Source: an uncultured Collinsella sp.
Lineage (GTDB): Bacteria > Actinomycetota > Coriobacteriia > Coriobacteriales > Coriobacteriaceae
DNA: 15,374 nucleotides
Reading direction: 5' to 3'
Assembly (NCBI GenBank): GCA_958372035.1
Contig: CATXML010000011.1
Span: forward strand, 1 to 15,374
Shown here: positions 1 to 6,844 of the stretch, piece by piece
How positions within the stretch are numbered: the stretch's first letter is position 1
Layout of the letters: every line of letters starts with the position of its first letter
Translations under genes and position numbers: made by a program
Notes under the pieces: generated by a model
What the model was told of the DNA's origin: nothing
Database searches by the model: none
What the model saw: only the letters and a program-made list of their open reading frames with translations

Positions 1-13
1 TAAAAGATGTTGG

Positions 14-43
14 CGTGCCGCCCCTTATGGGGGGGCACGTTTT
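14..43 (+). terminator. Rho-independent terminator of the upstream gene
   Basis: Bases 14-24 pair with 29-39 (eleven positions, one G-G mismatch at 20/33) around a TTAT loop, followed directly by TTTT at 40-43 and TTT at 45-47. A TAA at 1-3 could be the stop of the gene it closes, but its frame cannot be checked here. Confidence 0.85.
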
Positions 44-296
44 GTTTGGGGTCCCTGTCTTCACAATTTCCGTCAAGCTTTTGGTTAGATTTTGGTCAGT
101 TGGCGTAAGGGCGGAGGGCCAAAAGATTGCTGGCGAAAAAAGCTCAAAGAAAGTGCTGGTAGGGGAGTTGTTGAGGTTTTCGACAGCTTTTGTCAGCAAG
201 AATCTTCATAGCTATCGCCGCGGATTTCGTTGCCGTGGCCGCGATGGTGCGGGATGCTGGGCGTAAGCGCCGAATGCTCCGATTTTGGAGGCCAGC
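44..296. other. Leader and promoter region, no gene seen
   Basis: No convincing gene lies in these 253 bases; the short open frames overlap one another and lack ribosome binding sites. Two near-identical TTTTGGTYAG copies sit 11 bp apart (79-88 and 90-99), about one helical turn, and could be a protein-binding site. A possible promoter is TTGTCA at 190-195 with TATCGC at 213-218 (17-bp spacer). The -35 is good and the -10 weak, so it is only a candidate. GGAG at 287-290 serves the ATG at 297. Confidence 0.3.
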
Positions 297-719
297 ATGG
301 ACCTGTTTCTTGAGACCCCGCAGCAGCAAGCCGAGCGCATGTTGCGCCAACAGCAGCGGCTCATGGAGATGCAAATGCAAGGGGTAGTCGCCCAGCCCCC
401 TGCGCAAAATGCCACGCCCGCGGTTTCGCTTGCGGGCGGATCGGCGCCAGAGAACTATTCCGTACAACAAGATTCGTATGCACAGGAGCTTGCGTTTGAC
501 AAGCGCCGCACGCGTCACCGTCGCGTGGGCCAGCGCCTGCGCACGTTAGCGATGATTGTGCTCATTCCGTTAGGACTTGCGGCGATTTTCTTGGTCTCGT
601 ATGCGCTCACCTGCATCCTCAACGGTGCTTCGCCCAGCGAAGTGCTCCAACATCTGTCAGCCCTCGGCCAGCGCCTAGGCGATGTCATAACAACCATCCG
701 CGCCGGCTGGGAGAGTTAG
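297..719 (+). CDS. Small single-span membrane protein, unknown function
   Basis: This 140-residue protein belongs to no family I recognise. The ATG at 297 is chosen over the in-frame TTG at 285 because GGAG at 287-290 lies six bases before it. The N-terminal part (about 1-35) is rich in Gln and Met with QQQ runs and could form an amphipathic or coiled helix. A Pro/Ala-rich stretch follows (about 31-52). A basic cluster (KRRTRHRR, 69-76) precedes one hydrophobic segment at about 83-108. A short polar C-terminal tail remains. By the positive-inside rule, the long N-terminal part should be cytoplasmic. No catalytic motif or cysteine pair is visible. It stands alone between a terminator upstream and a large dyad downstream (744-781), so it is probably its own transcript. 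Coding is supported by composition, the binding site and an ordinary stop; function is unknown. Confidence 0.7.
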   Translation: MDLFLETPQQQAERMLRQQQRLMEMQMQGVVAQPPAQNATPAVSLAGGSAPENYSVQQDSYAQELAFDKRRTRHRRVGQRLRTLAMIVLIPLGLAAIFLVSYALTCILNGASPSEVLQHLSALGQRLGDVITTIRAGWES

Positions 720-743
720 CATTCGCCACCATTGGGCTTCTTG

Positions 744-781
744 GATGCTAGGATTATCGCCTCGAGTGGAATCCTTGCATC
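744..781. repeat. 38-bp imperfect inverted repeat between genes
   Basis: Bases 744-755 pair with 770-781: 11 of 12 positions match (T-T mismatch at 749/776) around a 14-base loop. No T-run follows on either strand, so it is a poor intrinsic terminator. It lies 25 bases after the membrane protein gene and 87 bases before the HTH gene. It may be an operator for the HTH protein, or an RNA hairpin protecting the upstream mRNA. Confidence 0.6.
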
Positions 782-809
782 TTGCGGGTCAAATCGTGTG
801 ACTGAATAG

Positions 810-830
810 TATTATTGAAGATGAATAATA
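810..830. promoter_or_regulatory. AT-rich dyad overlapping a possible -10 box
   Basis: TATTATT (810-816) and AATAATA (824-830) form a perfect seven-base inverted repeat with a seven-base spacer, in unusually AT-rich DNA. TATTAT at 810-815 matches the -10 consensus at five of six bases. The nearest -35-like element (TTGCGG, 782-787) is 22 bp away, too far for a normal promoter. It lies just upstream of a gene for an HTH protein, so it is a candidate autoregulatory operator. That is inference. Confidence 0.4.
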
Positions 831-852
831 ATAGGAGATACAGGCAATACAA

Positions 853-870
853 AAAGGAGGTGCTCGGTTG
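853..870 (+). promoter_or_regulatory. Strong ribosome binding site that fixes a TTG start
   Basis: AAAGGAGGTG at 853-862 is an almost complete anti-16S match, five bases before the TTG at 868. No in-frame ATG with a binding site is nearby, so TTG is the start. A perfect Shine-Dalgarno with a weak start codon suggests translation is tuned. Confidence 0.8.
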
Positions 871-1431
871 AATCTGACTTTTGAGGGATTTTTGAAAGGC
901 TATTGCCGAGAGCTGTCCGGACAGCAGTCGCTGAGTTTTAGGAAGCTTGTAAAGCAGGCAACAACGGTTGGGCCGCGCGTGGCGGAGCCTCTGTTTTTGC
1001 TCGCTTTAGCGCAAGGAAAAGCCGAATACGTTCTGGGTTTATCTGAGGGCTCGTGGATGGAAGAGGATTACCGAGGCGTTTTGTCCTTGTACGATCAAGC
1101 GGGTAGCATGGCGTCTCTATGCGCCAAAAGTGAGCTCCCTAACCGTTATGCCAACGTCTGGCGCGCGTATAGAGCGGTGAAGGAAAAGCCAGTGGCGGAC
1201 AGAAGGATCAACGCCCTGATGCGAAAAAGAACATTGGGAGCGCTAGGGAAATCGGGCGTAACGCGCTACGGTCTCTGCCGCGATTTGAATCTGAATAAGG
1301 GAAACGTGTACGCATACTTAGCCGGTGATGACTCGAAGGTGAGCAGGAAGACAGCGCGCCGCATTATGGAATATGCGGAGGAGAGAAGCGCCCAAGAAGG
1401 GGCCGGACGTCCGGTGCGTGTGGCGGGGTAA
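868..1431 (+). CDS. HTH (XRE-like) DNA-binding protein, possible orphan antitoxin or regulator
   Basis: This is a soluble 187-residue protein with no signal or membrane segment. I cannot name its family. The C-terminal region, about residues 128-170, reads like a helix-turn-helix: a GVTRYGLCRDLNLNKGNVYAYL segment split as VTRYGLCRDL, then NLNKGNVYAYL, then SRKTARRIMEYA. This matches the pattern of XRE-type domains, in which a 'Tyr-x-Leu-x-x-x-Leu-x-Leu-x-x-x-Asn' helix pair precedes a Leu-x-Gly turn. The N-terminal 110 residues are helical in character and have no recognised motif. Base composition by eye is lower in GC than in rmuC, and codons such as TTT, AAG/AAA, GGA and AGG are commoner, which suggests acquisition by transfer. 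Two dyads lie upstream (744-781, 810-830). HTH proteins of this size often regulate a neighbouring toxin or themselves, but no toxin-like gene is present, since rmuC follows after 51 bases. A 12-bp palindrome lies at 1403-1414 near its 3' end. Confidence 0.75.
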   Translation: MNLTFEGFLKGYCRELSGQQSLSFRKLVKQATTVGPRVAEPLFLLALAQGKAEYVLGLSEGSWMEEDYRGVLSLYDQAGSMASLCAKSELPNRYANVWRAYRAVKEKPVADRRINALMRKRTLGALGKSGVTRYGLCRDLNLNKGNVYAYLAGDDSKVSRKTARRIMEYAEERSAQEGAGRPVRVAG

Positions 1432-1482
1432 GATTGATCGCGATTTTGATTGATAATCGATTGGGTTTGTTGGGCGGAGTCT

Positions 1483-2838
1483 ATGTCTGCTATTGATATC
1501 GTGCTTGTTGTGATTGCCTTGGTGGCGGTGGGAGTTGCTGTGGTTTGCGCCCTGCAGCTTAAAGGTCTTCGTGCTGAGTTGCGAGAGCATGGCGGCAACG
1601 GCGCGGAGACGCTCGCGGCGCTCGAGCAGGCCAACAACGCGCTCGACACCCTGAACGTCGCGTTGGCCGAAACCCGCCGCACGGCAAATGCCATCGCGCA
1701 GCAGCAGACAACCGATGCGGCCGTGGAGCAGCAGCGCTACCTGACCATTGCGCGCGAGTTCTCGCAGGCCGGCGACCGTATGGACGACCTGCGCCGCGAG
1801 ACGGCCCAACAGCTTGGCGCCAACCGCGAGGGCATCGAGCAGCGCCTGGACAAGGTGCGCGAGACGGTCGATGCCCAGCTGGGCGCCATCCGCAAGGACA
1901 ACAACGTGCAGCTCGATCAGATGCGCGCGACGGTGGACGAGAAGCTCTCCCGCACGCTCAACGATCGCCTGTCGGCATCGTTTAAGCAGGTGAGCGACCA
2001 GCTCGAGGCCGTGTACAAGGGCCTGGGCGATATGCAATCTATCGCCACCGGCGTGGGCGACCTTAAGCGCGTGCTGGGCAACGTCAAGGCGCGTGGCATT
2101 TTGGGCGAGGTGCAGCTGGGTGCAATCCTGGCGGACATCCTCACACCCGACCAGTATCTGGAAAACGTCGCCACCAAGCCCGGCGCCTCGGAGCGTGTTG
2201 AGTTTGCCGTCAAGCTGCCGGTAGACGAGGGCGACCCCGTGCTGCTGCCGATCGACTCCAAATTCCCGGGCGACGCGTACGAGCATCTGCTCGACGCGCA
2301 AGAGTCGGGTGACGCTGAGGCCGTCGCCGCAGCACGCAAGACGCTCGATGCGATGGTCAAACGCGAGGCCAAGGACATCTGCGAAAAGTACCTGAGCGTG
2401 CCGGCGACCACCAACTTTGGCATTATGTTCGTGCCGTTTGAGGGCCTGTACGCCGAGGTCGTCAGTCGCCCCGGGCTTATCGAGACCCTGGGCCGCGACT
2501 ATCACGTCAACGTTGCCGGCCCCAGCACCATGGCGGCCATCCTCAATAGTCTGCAGATGAGCTACCAGACATTTAAGTTGCAAAAACGCACTGATGACGT
2601 GCTGCGCGTACTTTCCGCCGTCAAGGCCGAGCTGCCGCGCTATCAGGCGGCGCTGCGTCGCGCCCAGCAGCAGATCGAGACCGCGGGTAAAACGGTCGAG
2701 GGCATCATCACCACGCGCACTAACGTTATGGAACGCAAGCTCAAGGACATCGACGCGCTGGAGGATACCGACCAGGCCGACGCGATCTTGGGGCTCACGT
2801 CCGCAGGCCTGCCCGCAGACCAAGAGGACGAGGACTAG
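1483..2838 (+). CDS. rmuC: DNA recombination protein RmuC
   Basis: RmuC is a membrane-anchored protein with a nuclease-like fold that limits recombination at inverted repeats; its exact biochemical action is not settled. The 451-residue product shows the family order: an N-terminal hydrophobic anchor (about 4-24), a long Gln/Arg/Glu-rich coiled coil (about 30-180), then the conserved RmuC domain (about 185-430). That domain holds GILGEVQLGAIL, LPIDSKFPGDAY, FVPFEGLYAEV and the SLQMSYQTFKLQK segment. The ATG at 1483 is used because the anchor starts right after it and GGCGGAG lies at 1473-1479, although the spacing is short. A TTG at 1450 in frame would add 11 residues without a visible binding site. 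GATAAT at 1452-1457 could be a -10 element for it, but no good -35 is seen. The downstream exporter has its own promoter, so rmuC is probably monocistronic. Length is normal for the family. Confidence 0.95.
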   Translation: MSAIDIVLVVIALVAVGVAVVCALQLKGLRAELREHGGNGAETLAALEQANNALDTLNVALAETRRTANAIAQQQTTDAAVEQQRYLTIAREFSQAGDRMDDLRRETAQQLGANREGIEQRLDKVRETVDAQLGAIRKDNNVQLDQMRATVDEKLSRTLNDRLSASFKQVSDQLEAVYKGLGDMQSIATGVGDLKRVLGNVKARGILGEVQLGAILADILTPDQYLENVATKPGASERVEFAVKLPVDEGDPVLLPIDSKFPGDAYEHLLDAQESGDAEAVAAARKTLDAMVKREAKDICEKYLSVPATTNFGIMFVPFEGLYAEVVSRPGLIETLGRDYHVNVAGPSTMAAILNSLQMSYQTFKLQKRTDDVLRVLSAVKAELPRYQAALRRAQQQIETAGKTVEGIITTRTNVMERKLKDIDALEDTDQADAILGLTSAGLPADQEDED

Positions 2839-2898
2839 CCGCAACGGACGGCGGCGCGCCGGCGTAAACGCGGGGCGCGGGCGCTTTTCGCGTCGCGC

Positions 2899-2929
2899 TT
2901 GACTGAAGTGCGCTTCAATGTGCAACAAT
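2899..2929 (+). promoter_or_regulatory. Promoter with internal dyad for the ABC exporter
   Basis: TTGACT at 2899-2904 is a near-consensus -35. AACAAT at 2924-2929 matches the -10 at four of six bases with a 19-bp spacer. Between them TGAAG (2904-2908) and CTTCA (2913-2917) form a perfect five-base dyad with a four-base centre. A dyad in the spacer is a typical place for a repressor. No regulator gene is adjacent. Confidence 0.5.
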
Positions 2930-2963
2930 GGCCTCTCGCCCTATCAGATGCGAAAGGAAGCCC

Positions 2964-4766
2964 ATGTCTCAGAGAAGCACCAGCCCGCTCAAGCGCTCCA
3001 CCGTGCGCCGCACGTTGCAGCGTTTTTGGGACGTCACGCGCACGCAGCCGCTGATCGTCTTTCTCTCGGTGTTCTCGTCGGCGGGCTACATCTTTTTGCT
3101 CACGTTTGCCAACACCTACGTGATGGCGCTTATCGTCGACCGCGTCCAGGCCGGCTCCGTGGCAGGCGACCAGGTGTTTGAGGTCTTTGGTCCTTACATT
3201 CTGGCGCTCGTGCTCGTTAATCTGGTAGGCCAGATCCTCTCCAAGCTGCAGGACTACACCGTCTACAAGCTTGAGATCGCGGGTAACTACCACCTGGCGC
3301 GCCTGTGCTTTGACACGCTCTCCAATCAATCCATGACATTCCACACCAGCCGATTTGGCGGATCGCTTGTGAGCCAGACGAGCCGTTTTATGAGCGGCTA
3401 CACGGGTCTGGTGGACGTGACGGTGTATTCGCTTATCCCCACTATCACCTCGGTTGTCTGCACGGTGGCGGCGCTCGCCCCGGTGGTGCCCACATTTACC
3501 GTGATCCTGGTGGGCATCATGGCCGTCTACATCGCGTTTGTCTGGCTTATGTACAAGCGCATCATGCCGCTTTCGGCCGCGACGTCCGCCGCGCAAAACA
3601 AGCTTTCGGGCGTGCTGTCCGACGCGGTCACGAACATCCTGGCCGTCAAGACCTGCGGCCACGAGGACTTTGAGCGCGACCTGTTCGATGCCGCCGACCG
3701 CGCCGCGCGCGATGCCGAGACGGTTTCGATGCACGCCATGATGCAGCGCAACTTTACGACCTCGGGCCTTATCGTCATTACCATGGCCGTGGTGAGTGTG
3801 TTCGTCGCGGGCGGCAACGCGTGGTTTGGCATCTCTGCCGGCGCGCTCGTCATGATCTTTACCTATACGTACAACCTCACCATGCGTCTGAACTACGTGA
3901 GCTCCATGATGCAGCGCATCAATCGCGCGCTGGGCGATGCGGCCGAGATGACGCGCGTGCTGGACGAGCCGCGTCTGGTGGCAGACGACGAGAACGCCCC
4001 CGAGCTCAAGGTGCGCGAGGGCGCGATTGATTTTGAGCACCTGAGCTTTGCATACCGTGATGCCGCGGCGGGCGAGAGCGTGTTCGACGACCTGACGCTC
4101 CATGTGGCGGCGGGCCAGCGCGTGGGTCTGGTGGGCAAATCGGGCTCGGGCAAGACGACGCTCACCAAGCTGCTGTTGCGCTTGGACGACGTACAGGGCG
4201 GCCGCGTGCTCGTGGACGGCCAGGACGTCTCGCGCTGCACGCAGCAGAGCCTGCGCCGCCAGGTTGCCTACGTGCCGCAGGAGGCGCTGCTGTTCCACCG
4301 CTCCATTCGCGAGAATATCGCCTACGGCCGCCCCGATGCCACCGACGAGCAGATCCGCGAGGCCGCGCGCCTGGCCAACGCGACTGAGTTTATCGATCGC
4401 CTGCCCCATGGCTTTGACACCATGGTTGGCGAGCGCGGCGTTAAGCTTTCGGGCGGCCAACGCCAGCGCGTTGCCATCGCTCGCGCTATTCTGACCGACG
4501 CGCCGATTCTGGTGCTCGACGAGGCGACCTCTGCCCTGGACAGTGAGTCCGAGGCGCTGGTGCAGGAGGCGCTCGAGAACCTGATGCGCGGGCGCACCTC
4601 CATTGTGGTGGCGCATCGCCTGTCCACCGTGGCGGCACTCGACCGCATCGTAGTGCTGGCAGACGGCGAGATTGTCGAGGACGGCACGCATGCGCAGCTC
4701 GTCGAGGCGGGCGGCGAGTACGCAAGCCTGTGGGGCCGCCAGACCGGCGCATTTTTGGAGGCTTAA
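2964..4766 (+). CDS. ABC exporter, fused transmembrane and ATPase domains
   Basis: This is a 600-residue half-transporter of the MsbA/LmrA-like exporter type, expected to work as a homodimer that exports a drug, lipid or peptide by ATP hydrolysis. The substrate cannot be read from sequence. Residues about 25-310 hold the transmembrane domain with about six hydrophobic segments. The ATPase domain carries Walker A GKSGSGKT (391-398), Q-loop Q439, signature LSGGQ (495-499), Walker B with D519-E520, D-loop SALD ending at D526, and switch His551 (VAHRLS). All key residues are intact. The start at 2964 is preferred over the in-frame ATG at 2928 because AAAGGAAG lies at 2953-2960 and because 2928 overlaps the likely -10. 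There is no partner half-transporter beside it. nth follows after 63 bases with its own binding site and could be co-transcribed. Heterodimeric partnering with a distant subunit is possible but not suggested by any degenerate site. Confidence 0.93.
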   Translation: MSQRSTSPLKRSTVRRTLQRFWDVTRTQPLIVFLSVFSSAGYIFLLTFANTYVMALIVDRVQAGSVAGDQVFEVFGPYILALVLVNLVGQILSKLQDYTVYKLEIAGNYHLARLCFDTLSNQSMTFHTSRFGGSLVSQTSRFMSGYTGLVDVTVYSLIPTITSVVCTVAALAPVVPTFTVILVGIMAVYIAFVWLMYKRIMPLSAATSAAQNKLSGVLSDAVTNILAVKTCGHEDFERDLFDAADRAARDAETVSMHAMMQRNFTTSGLIVITMAVVSVFVAGGNAWFGISAGALVMIFTYTYNLTMRLNYVSSMMQRINRALGDAAEMTRVLDEPRLVADDENAPELKVREGAIDFEHLSFAYRDAAAGESVFDDLTLHVAAGQRVGLVGKSGSGKTTLTKLLLRLDDVQGGRVLVDGQDVSRCTQQSLRRQVAYVPQEALLFHRSIRENIAYGRPDATDEQIREAARLANATEFIDRLPHGFDTMVGERGVKLSGGQRQRVAIARAILTDAPILVLDEATSALDSESEALVQEALENLMRGRTSIVVAHRLSTVAALDRIVVLADGEIVEDGTHAQLVEAGGEYASLWGRQTGAFLEA

Positions 4767-4829
4767 GGCCCCCGTACGTGGGACAATCGTTTCCGAGAAG
4801 TTTTGTTTCTGCCGAGCCGAGGAGTCGTT

Positions 4830-5495
4830 ATGCCACGCGAGACCAATGCCGCCAAACGCGAACGCGCCATCGAGGTGTGCGAGCGCCTTAACCGTCGCTA
4901 TGGCCCGGTCGAGTGCTTCTTGGACCACGAGAATCCCTTTAGGCTGCTCATCGCGGTACTGCTCTCGGCTCAGACGACCGACGCGCAGGTCAACAAGGTG
5001 ACGCCGCAGCTGTTTGCCCAGTGGCCCACGCCCGAGGCCATGGCAGGGGCGAGCGTGGCCGATGTGGCGGACACCATTAAGTCGCTCGGCTTTTATAAGA
5101 GTAAGGCCAAGCATGCCGTGGAGGCCGCGCAGATGATCGTTGCCGACTACGGCGGCGAGGTACCGGCCGACATGAAGGAGCTTGTAAAGCTGCCGGGCGT
5201 GGGACGCAAGACGGCGAACATCGTGCTCAACGTGGGATTTGGCATCGTTGAGGGCATCGCGGTGGATACGCACGTCAACCGCATCGCGCACCGCCTGATG
5301 CTGAGTCCCAAGACACACGCCAAAGAGCCGCTCAAGACCGAGCAGGATCTGCTCAAGATTTTGCCGCACGAGTATTGGGAGTCGGTCAATCACCAGTGGA
5401 TCACCTTTGGCCGCGAGATTTGCGATGCCCGTAAGCCCAAGTGCGACGAGTGCCCGCTGGCGGATTTGTGCCCCAGCGTGCGCGTAACGGGATAG
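4830..5495 (+). CDS. nth: Endonuclease III, base-excision DNA glycosylase/AP lyase
   Basis: Nth removes oxidised pyrimidines from DNA and cleaves the abasic site by beta-elimination in base-excision repair. The 221-residue product is close to the family's usual 210-220. The helix-hairpin-helix LPGVGRKTAN lies at 121-130 with the catalytic lysine K127 (equivalent to E. coli K120). The catalytic aspartate is D146 in AVDTHV (E. coli D138). The C-terminal iron-sulphur loop has Cys198, 205, 208 and 214 in the exact C-x6-C-x2-C-x5-C spacing. The ATG at 4830 is chosen because CGAGGAG lies at 4818-4824, five bases upstream, and the N-terminus then fits the family. An in-frame TTG at 4803 would give nine extra residues without a binding site. 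It follows the ABC exporter closely, which is probably positional rather than functional. Confidence 0.97.
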   Translation: MPRETNAAKRERAIEVCERLNRRYGPVECFLDHENPFRLLIAVLLSAQTTDAQVNKVTPQLFAQWPTPEAMAGASVADVADTIKSLGFYKSKAKHAVEAAQMIVADYGGEVPADMKELVKLPGVGRKTANIVLNVGFGIVEGIAVDTHVNRIAHRLMLSPKTHAKEPLKTEQDLLKILPHEYWESVNHQWITFGREICDARKPKCDECPLADLCPSVRVTG

Positions 5496-5519
5496 GGCCC
5501 GGCGCGTTTTGCCGGCGTC

Positions 5520-5575
5520 CGAAGGCTTTGGCCAATGTTGCGCAACACATTTGGGCTGCGAAGGCTCAATATGAT
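5520..5575. promoter_or_regulatory. Palindrome flanked by direct repeats, upstream of the zinc-ribbon gene
   Basis: TGTTGCGCAACA at 5536-5547 is a perfect 12-bp palindrome. It is flanked by two exact copies of CGAAGGCT (5520-5527 and 5559-5566). TATGAT at 5570-5575 matches the -10 consensus at five of six bases, and a start near 5582 would give a leader of about 30 bases to the ATG at 5614. No good -35 sits at the right distance, which fits a promoter that needs an activator bound at the palindrome. Function is inferred. Confidence 0.4.
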
Positions 5576-5613
5576 GGCGACAGATGCCGTTTGTTGTGAG
5601 GGGATGCCCGAGT

Positions 5614-6660
5614 ATGTTTTGCACCAAGTGTGGCTCTGAGATGCCCGACGGAACCGATTTTTGCACGAACTGCGGGGCGCGCATGGGCGCCACTTCTCCG
5701 GCGGCCGCGCCCGCCGAGCCCGCGCCGATGCCGGCGGTAGGAATGCCTCCCGTGCAGAAGAGGTCGCATAAGCGAGCGGTGATTATCGGCATATGTGTAG
5801 CGGGCGTGCTGGTGGCCGGTGGCGCTGCGCTGGCGCTGACCGGCGTGTTGGGACCGCTTGGGCAGGGTGGCTCATCGCAGATTACGGTGCTTGGGTCCGA
5901 CGAGGGTTCGGCCGAGCACAAGGACAAGGGAAGCGCCAAGGAGAAGCCTGCCGAAGGGCAAGAAGAGCCGGAAGAGCCCGAGCAGACGGGCAGCAGCGTA
6001 AAGGTCGACCTCAATGACCAGGCAACCTATGCCGCCGCGAATCTGTTTCTGTCGAACTTTACGGAGGAACACTTCGATCGGGACTGGTATCAGGCGGGCG
6101 GCTTCGATTCGACTGACGGACTTTCTGATGACGAGAAATACAAGCTGGTCAAGTTTATCTGGTGCCATTTTATTGACAACGCGCCGTATCGAATCGAGAA
6201 AGGCGACTACGACAACGGTAATCGCCAGCGTGTGGCGACTGATGTGGTCAATAGGGAACTCAACCGCTTGACGGGCCTGACGCTTTCCGATGCCGATATG
6301 ACTTATGACAGAACGCCGGAGGGGCAGGCGATTCCTGATTCGGCCGAAGCGCATGACGGGTACTTGTATCTGAAACAGGAATACGGCCAGGGAAATTACA
6401 ACCCACCGTGTGCCATCGTTACGGGCGCGACTGACCTTGGCGACAACATCTACGAGCTCACCTATGAGGTCTACAGTGCTGGCGGTATGCTACTTCCTTC
6501 CGACATCCCCGAGAGCACCTACGGCCTGCCAAAGGACCAGTTCATCGCCGCAATTCAAGCGAACGCATCCATGGGCCGTACCGAGACTTGCACGGTCCGC
6601 GTCGTGCAGGGTGACGGCGCTCCGACCTTCACGCTGCTTAAAATGGGTGTCTACGACTAG
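5614..6660 (+). CDS. Zinc-ribbon membrane protein with a large exported domain
   Basis: The 348-residue protein opens with a zinc ribbon: Cys3, Cys6, Cys17 and Cys20 in two CxxC knuckles. A Pro/Ala-rich linker (about 26-48) and basic patch (KRSHKR, 49-54) lead into one transmembrane helix (about 55-78). After it comes an acidic Glu/Lys-rich spacer (about 90-127) and a folded domain to the end, expected outside the cell. The order zinc ribbon, linker, helix, extracellular domain recurs in Gram-positive and actinobacterial proteins annotated only as 'zinc ribbon domain-containing'; the role is unknown. The outer domain has no catalytic motif I recognise and no cysteine pair. ATG 5614 is preferred to ATG 5584 because the cysteine knuckle then starts at residue 3, as usual for this architecture; GAGGGG at 5598-5603 is a modest binding site. 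It is probably monocistronic: a dyad and -10 lie upstream and a strong terminator downstream. Confidence 0.85.
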   Translation: MFCTKCGSEMPDGTDFCTNCGARMGATSPAAAPAEPAPMPAVGMPPVQKRSHKRAVIIGICVAGVLVAGGAALALTGVLGPLGQGGSSQITVLGSDEGSAEHKDKGSAKEKPAEGQEEPEEPEQTGSSVKVDLNDQATYAAANLFLSNFTEEHFDRDWYQAGGFDSTDGLSDDEKYKLVKFIWCHFIDNAPYRIEKGDYDNGNRQRVATDVVNRELNRLTGLTLSDADMTYDRTPEGQAIPDSAEAHDGYLYLKQEYGQGNYNPPCAIVTGATDLGDNIYELTYEVYSAGGMLLPSDIPESTYGLPKDQFIAAIQANASMGRTETCTVRVVQGDGAPTFTLLKMGVYD

Positions 6661-6686
6661 GCTCGGCGTATAGCTCACTCTGATAG

Positions 6687-6717
6687 CGCCAGGCGGCTCG
6701 TCCGTCTGGCGTTTTTT
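6687..6717 (+). terminator. Rho-independent terminator of the zinc-ribbon gene
   Basis: CGCCAGGCGG (6687-6696) pairs with CCGTCTGGCG (6702-6711), ten positions with one G-T wobble and a five-base loop, followed by TTTTTT at 6712-6717. It lies 26 bases after the stop codon. Confidence 0.95.
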
Positions 6718-6754
6718 GCGGGGCTGGACGTACGCTTGAGCCGGAGTCCTCTCC

Positions 6755-6819
6755 ATGCGCTACCATGACAGGCAACGAATTTGACGAACGACCCGCCGAG
6801 CTTGCCCCGGCGGGCTTTT
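6755..6819 (+). other. Possible mfd leader: mini-ORF plus terminator-like hairpin
   Basis: CCCGCCG (6792-6798) pairs perfectly with CGGCGGG (6808-6814) around a nine-base loop and is followed by CTTTTG. It lies only 30 bases before the mfd start and after the zinc-ribbon terminator, so it belongs to the mfd leader rather than the upstream gene. Just before it, an ATG at 6755 has GGAG (6743-6746) at a good distance and encodes nine residues (MRYHDRQRI) ending at 6784. The arrangement resembles an attenuator, but no alternative antiterminator pairing was worked out. TTGAGC at 6736-6741 with TACCAT at 6761-6766 is a weak alternative promoter; if it is the real one, the mini-ORF is not transcribed. 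Confidence 0.4.
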
Positions 6820-6844
6820 GGCGTTGCAATGCCGGAGGAACAGC

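Noticed and set aside
1403..1414. Perfect 12-bp palindrome CCGGACGTCCGG as a terminator or operator
   Set aside because: It lies within the end of the HTH coding frame with no T-tract; it may be chance in GC-rich DNA.
2838..2898. GC-rich palindromic DNA after rmuC (CGGCGCGCCG and related) as a terminator
   Set aside because: The stems are short or mismatched and no T-run follows in the right position.
1318..2928. 536-residue open frame on the minus strand
   Set aside because: It is antisense to rmuC, which has a full family domain and anchor.
2835..6014. 1059-residue open frame on the minus strand
   Set aside because: It lies opposite the ABC exporter, nth and the zinc-ribbon gene. Its product is a His/Arg/Ala-rich string with no motif. 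Long antisense frames are expected where G/C-ending codons avoid stops on the other strand.
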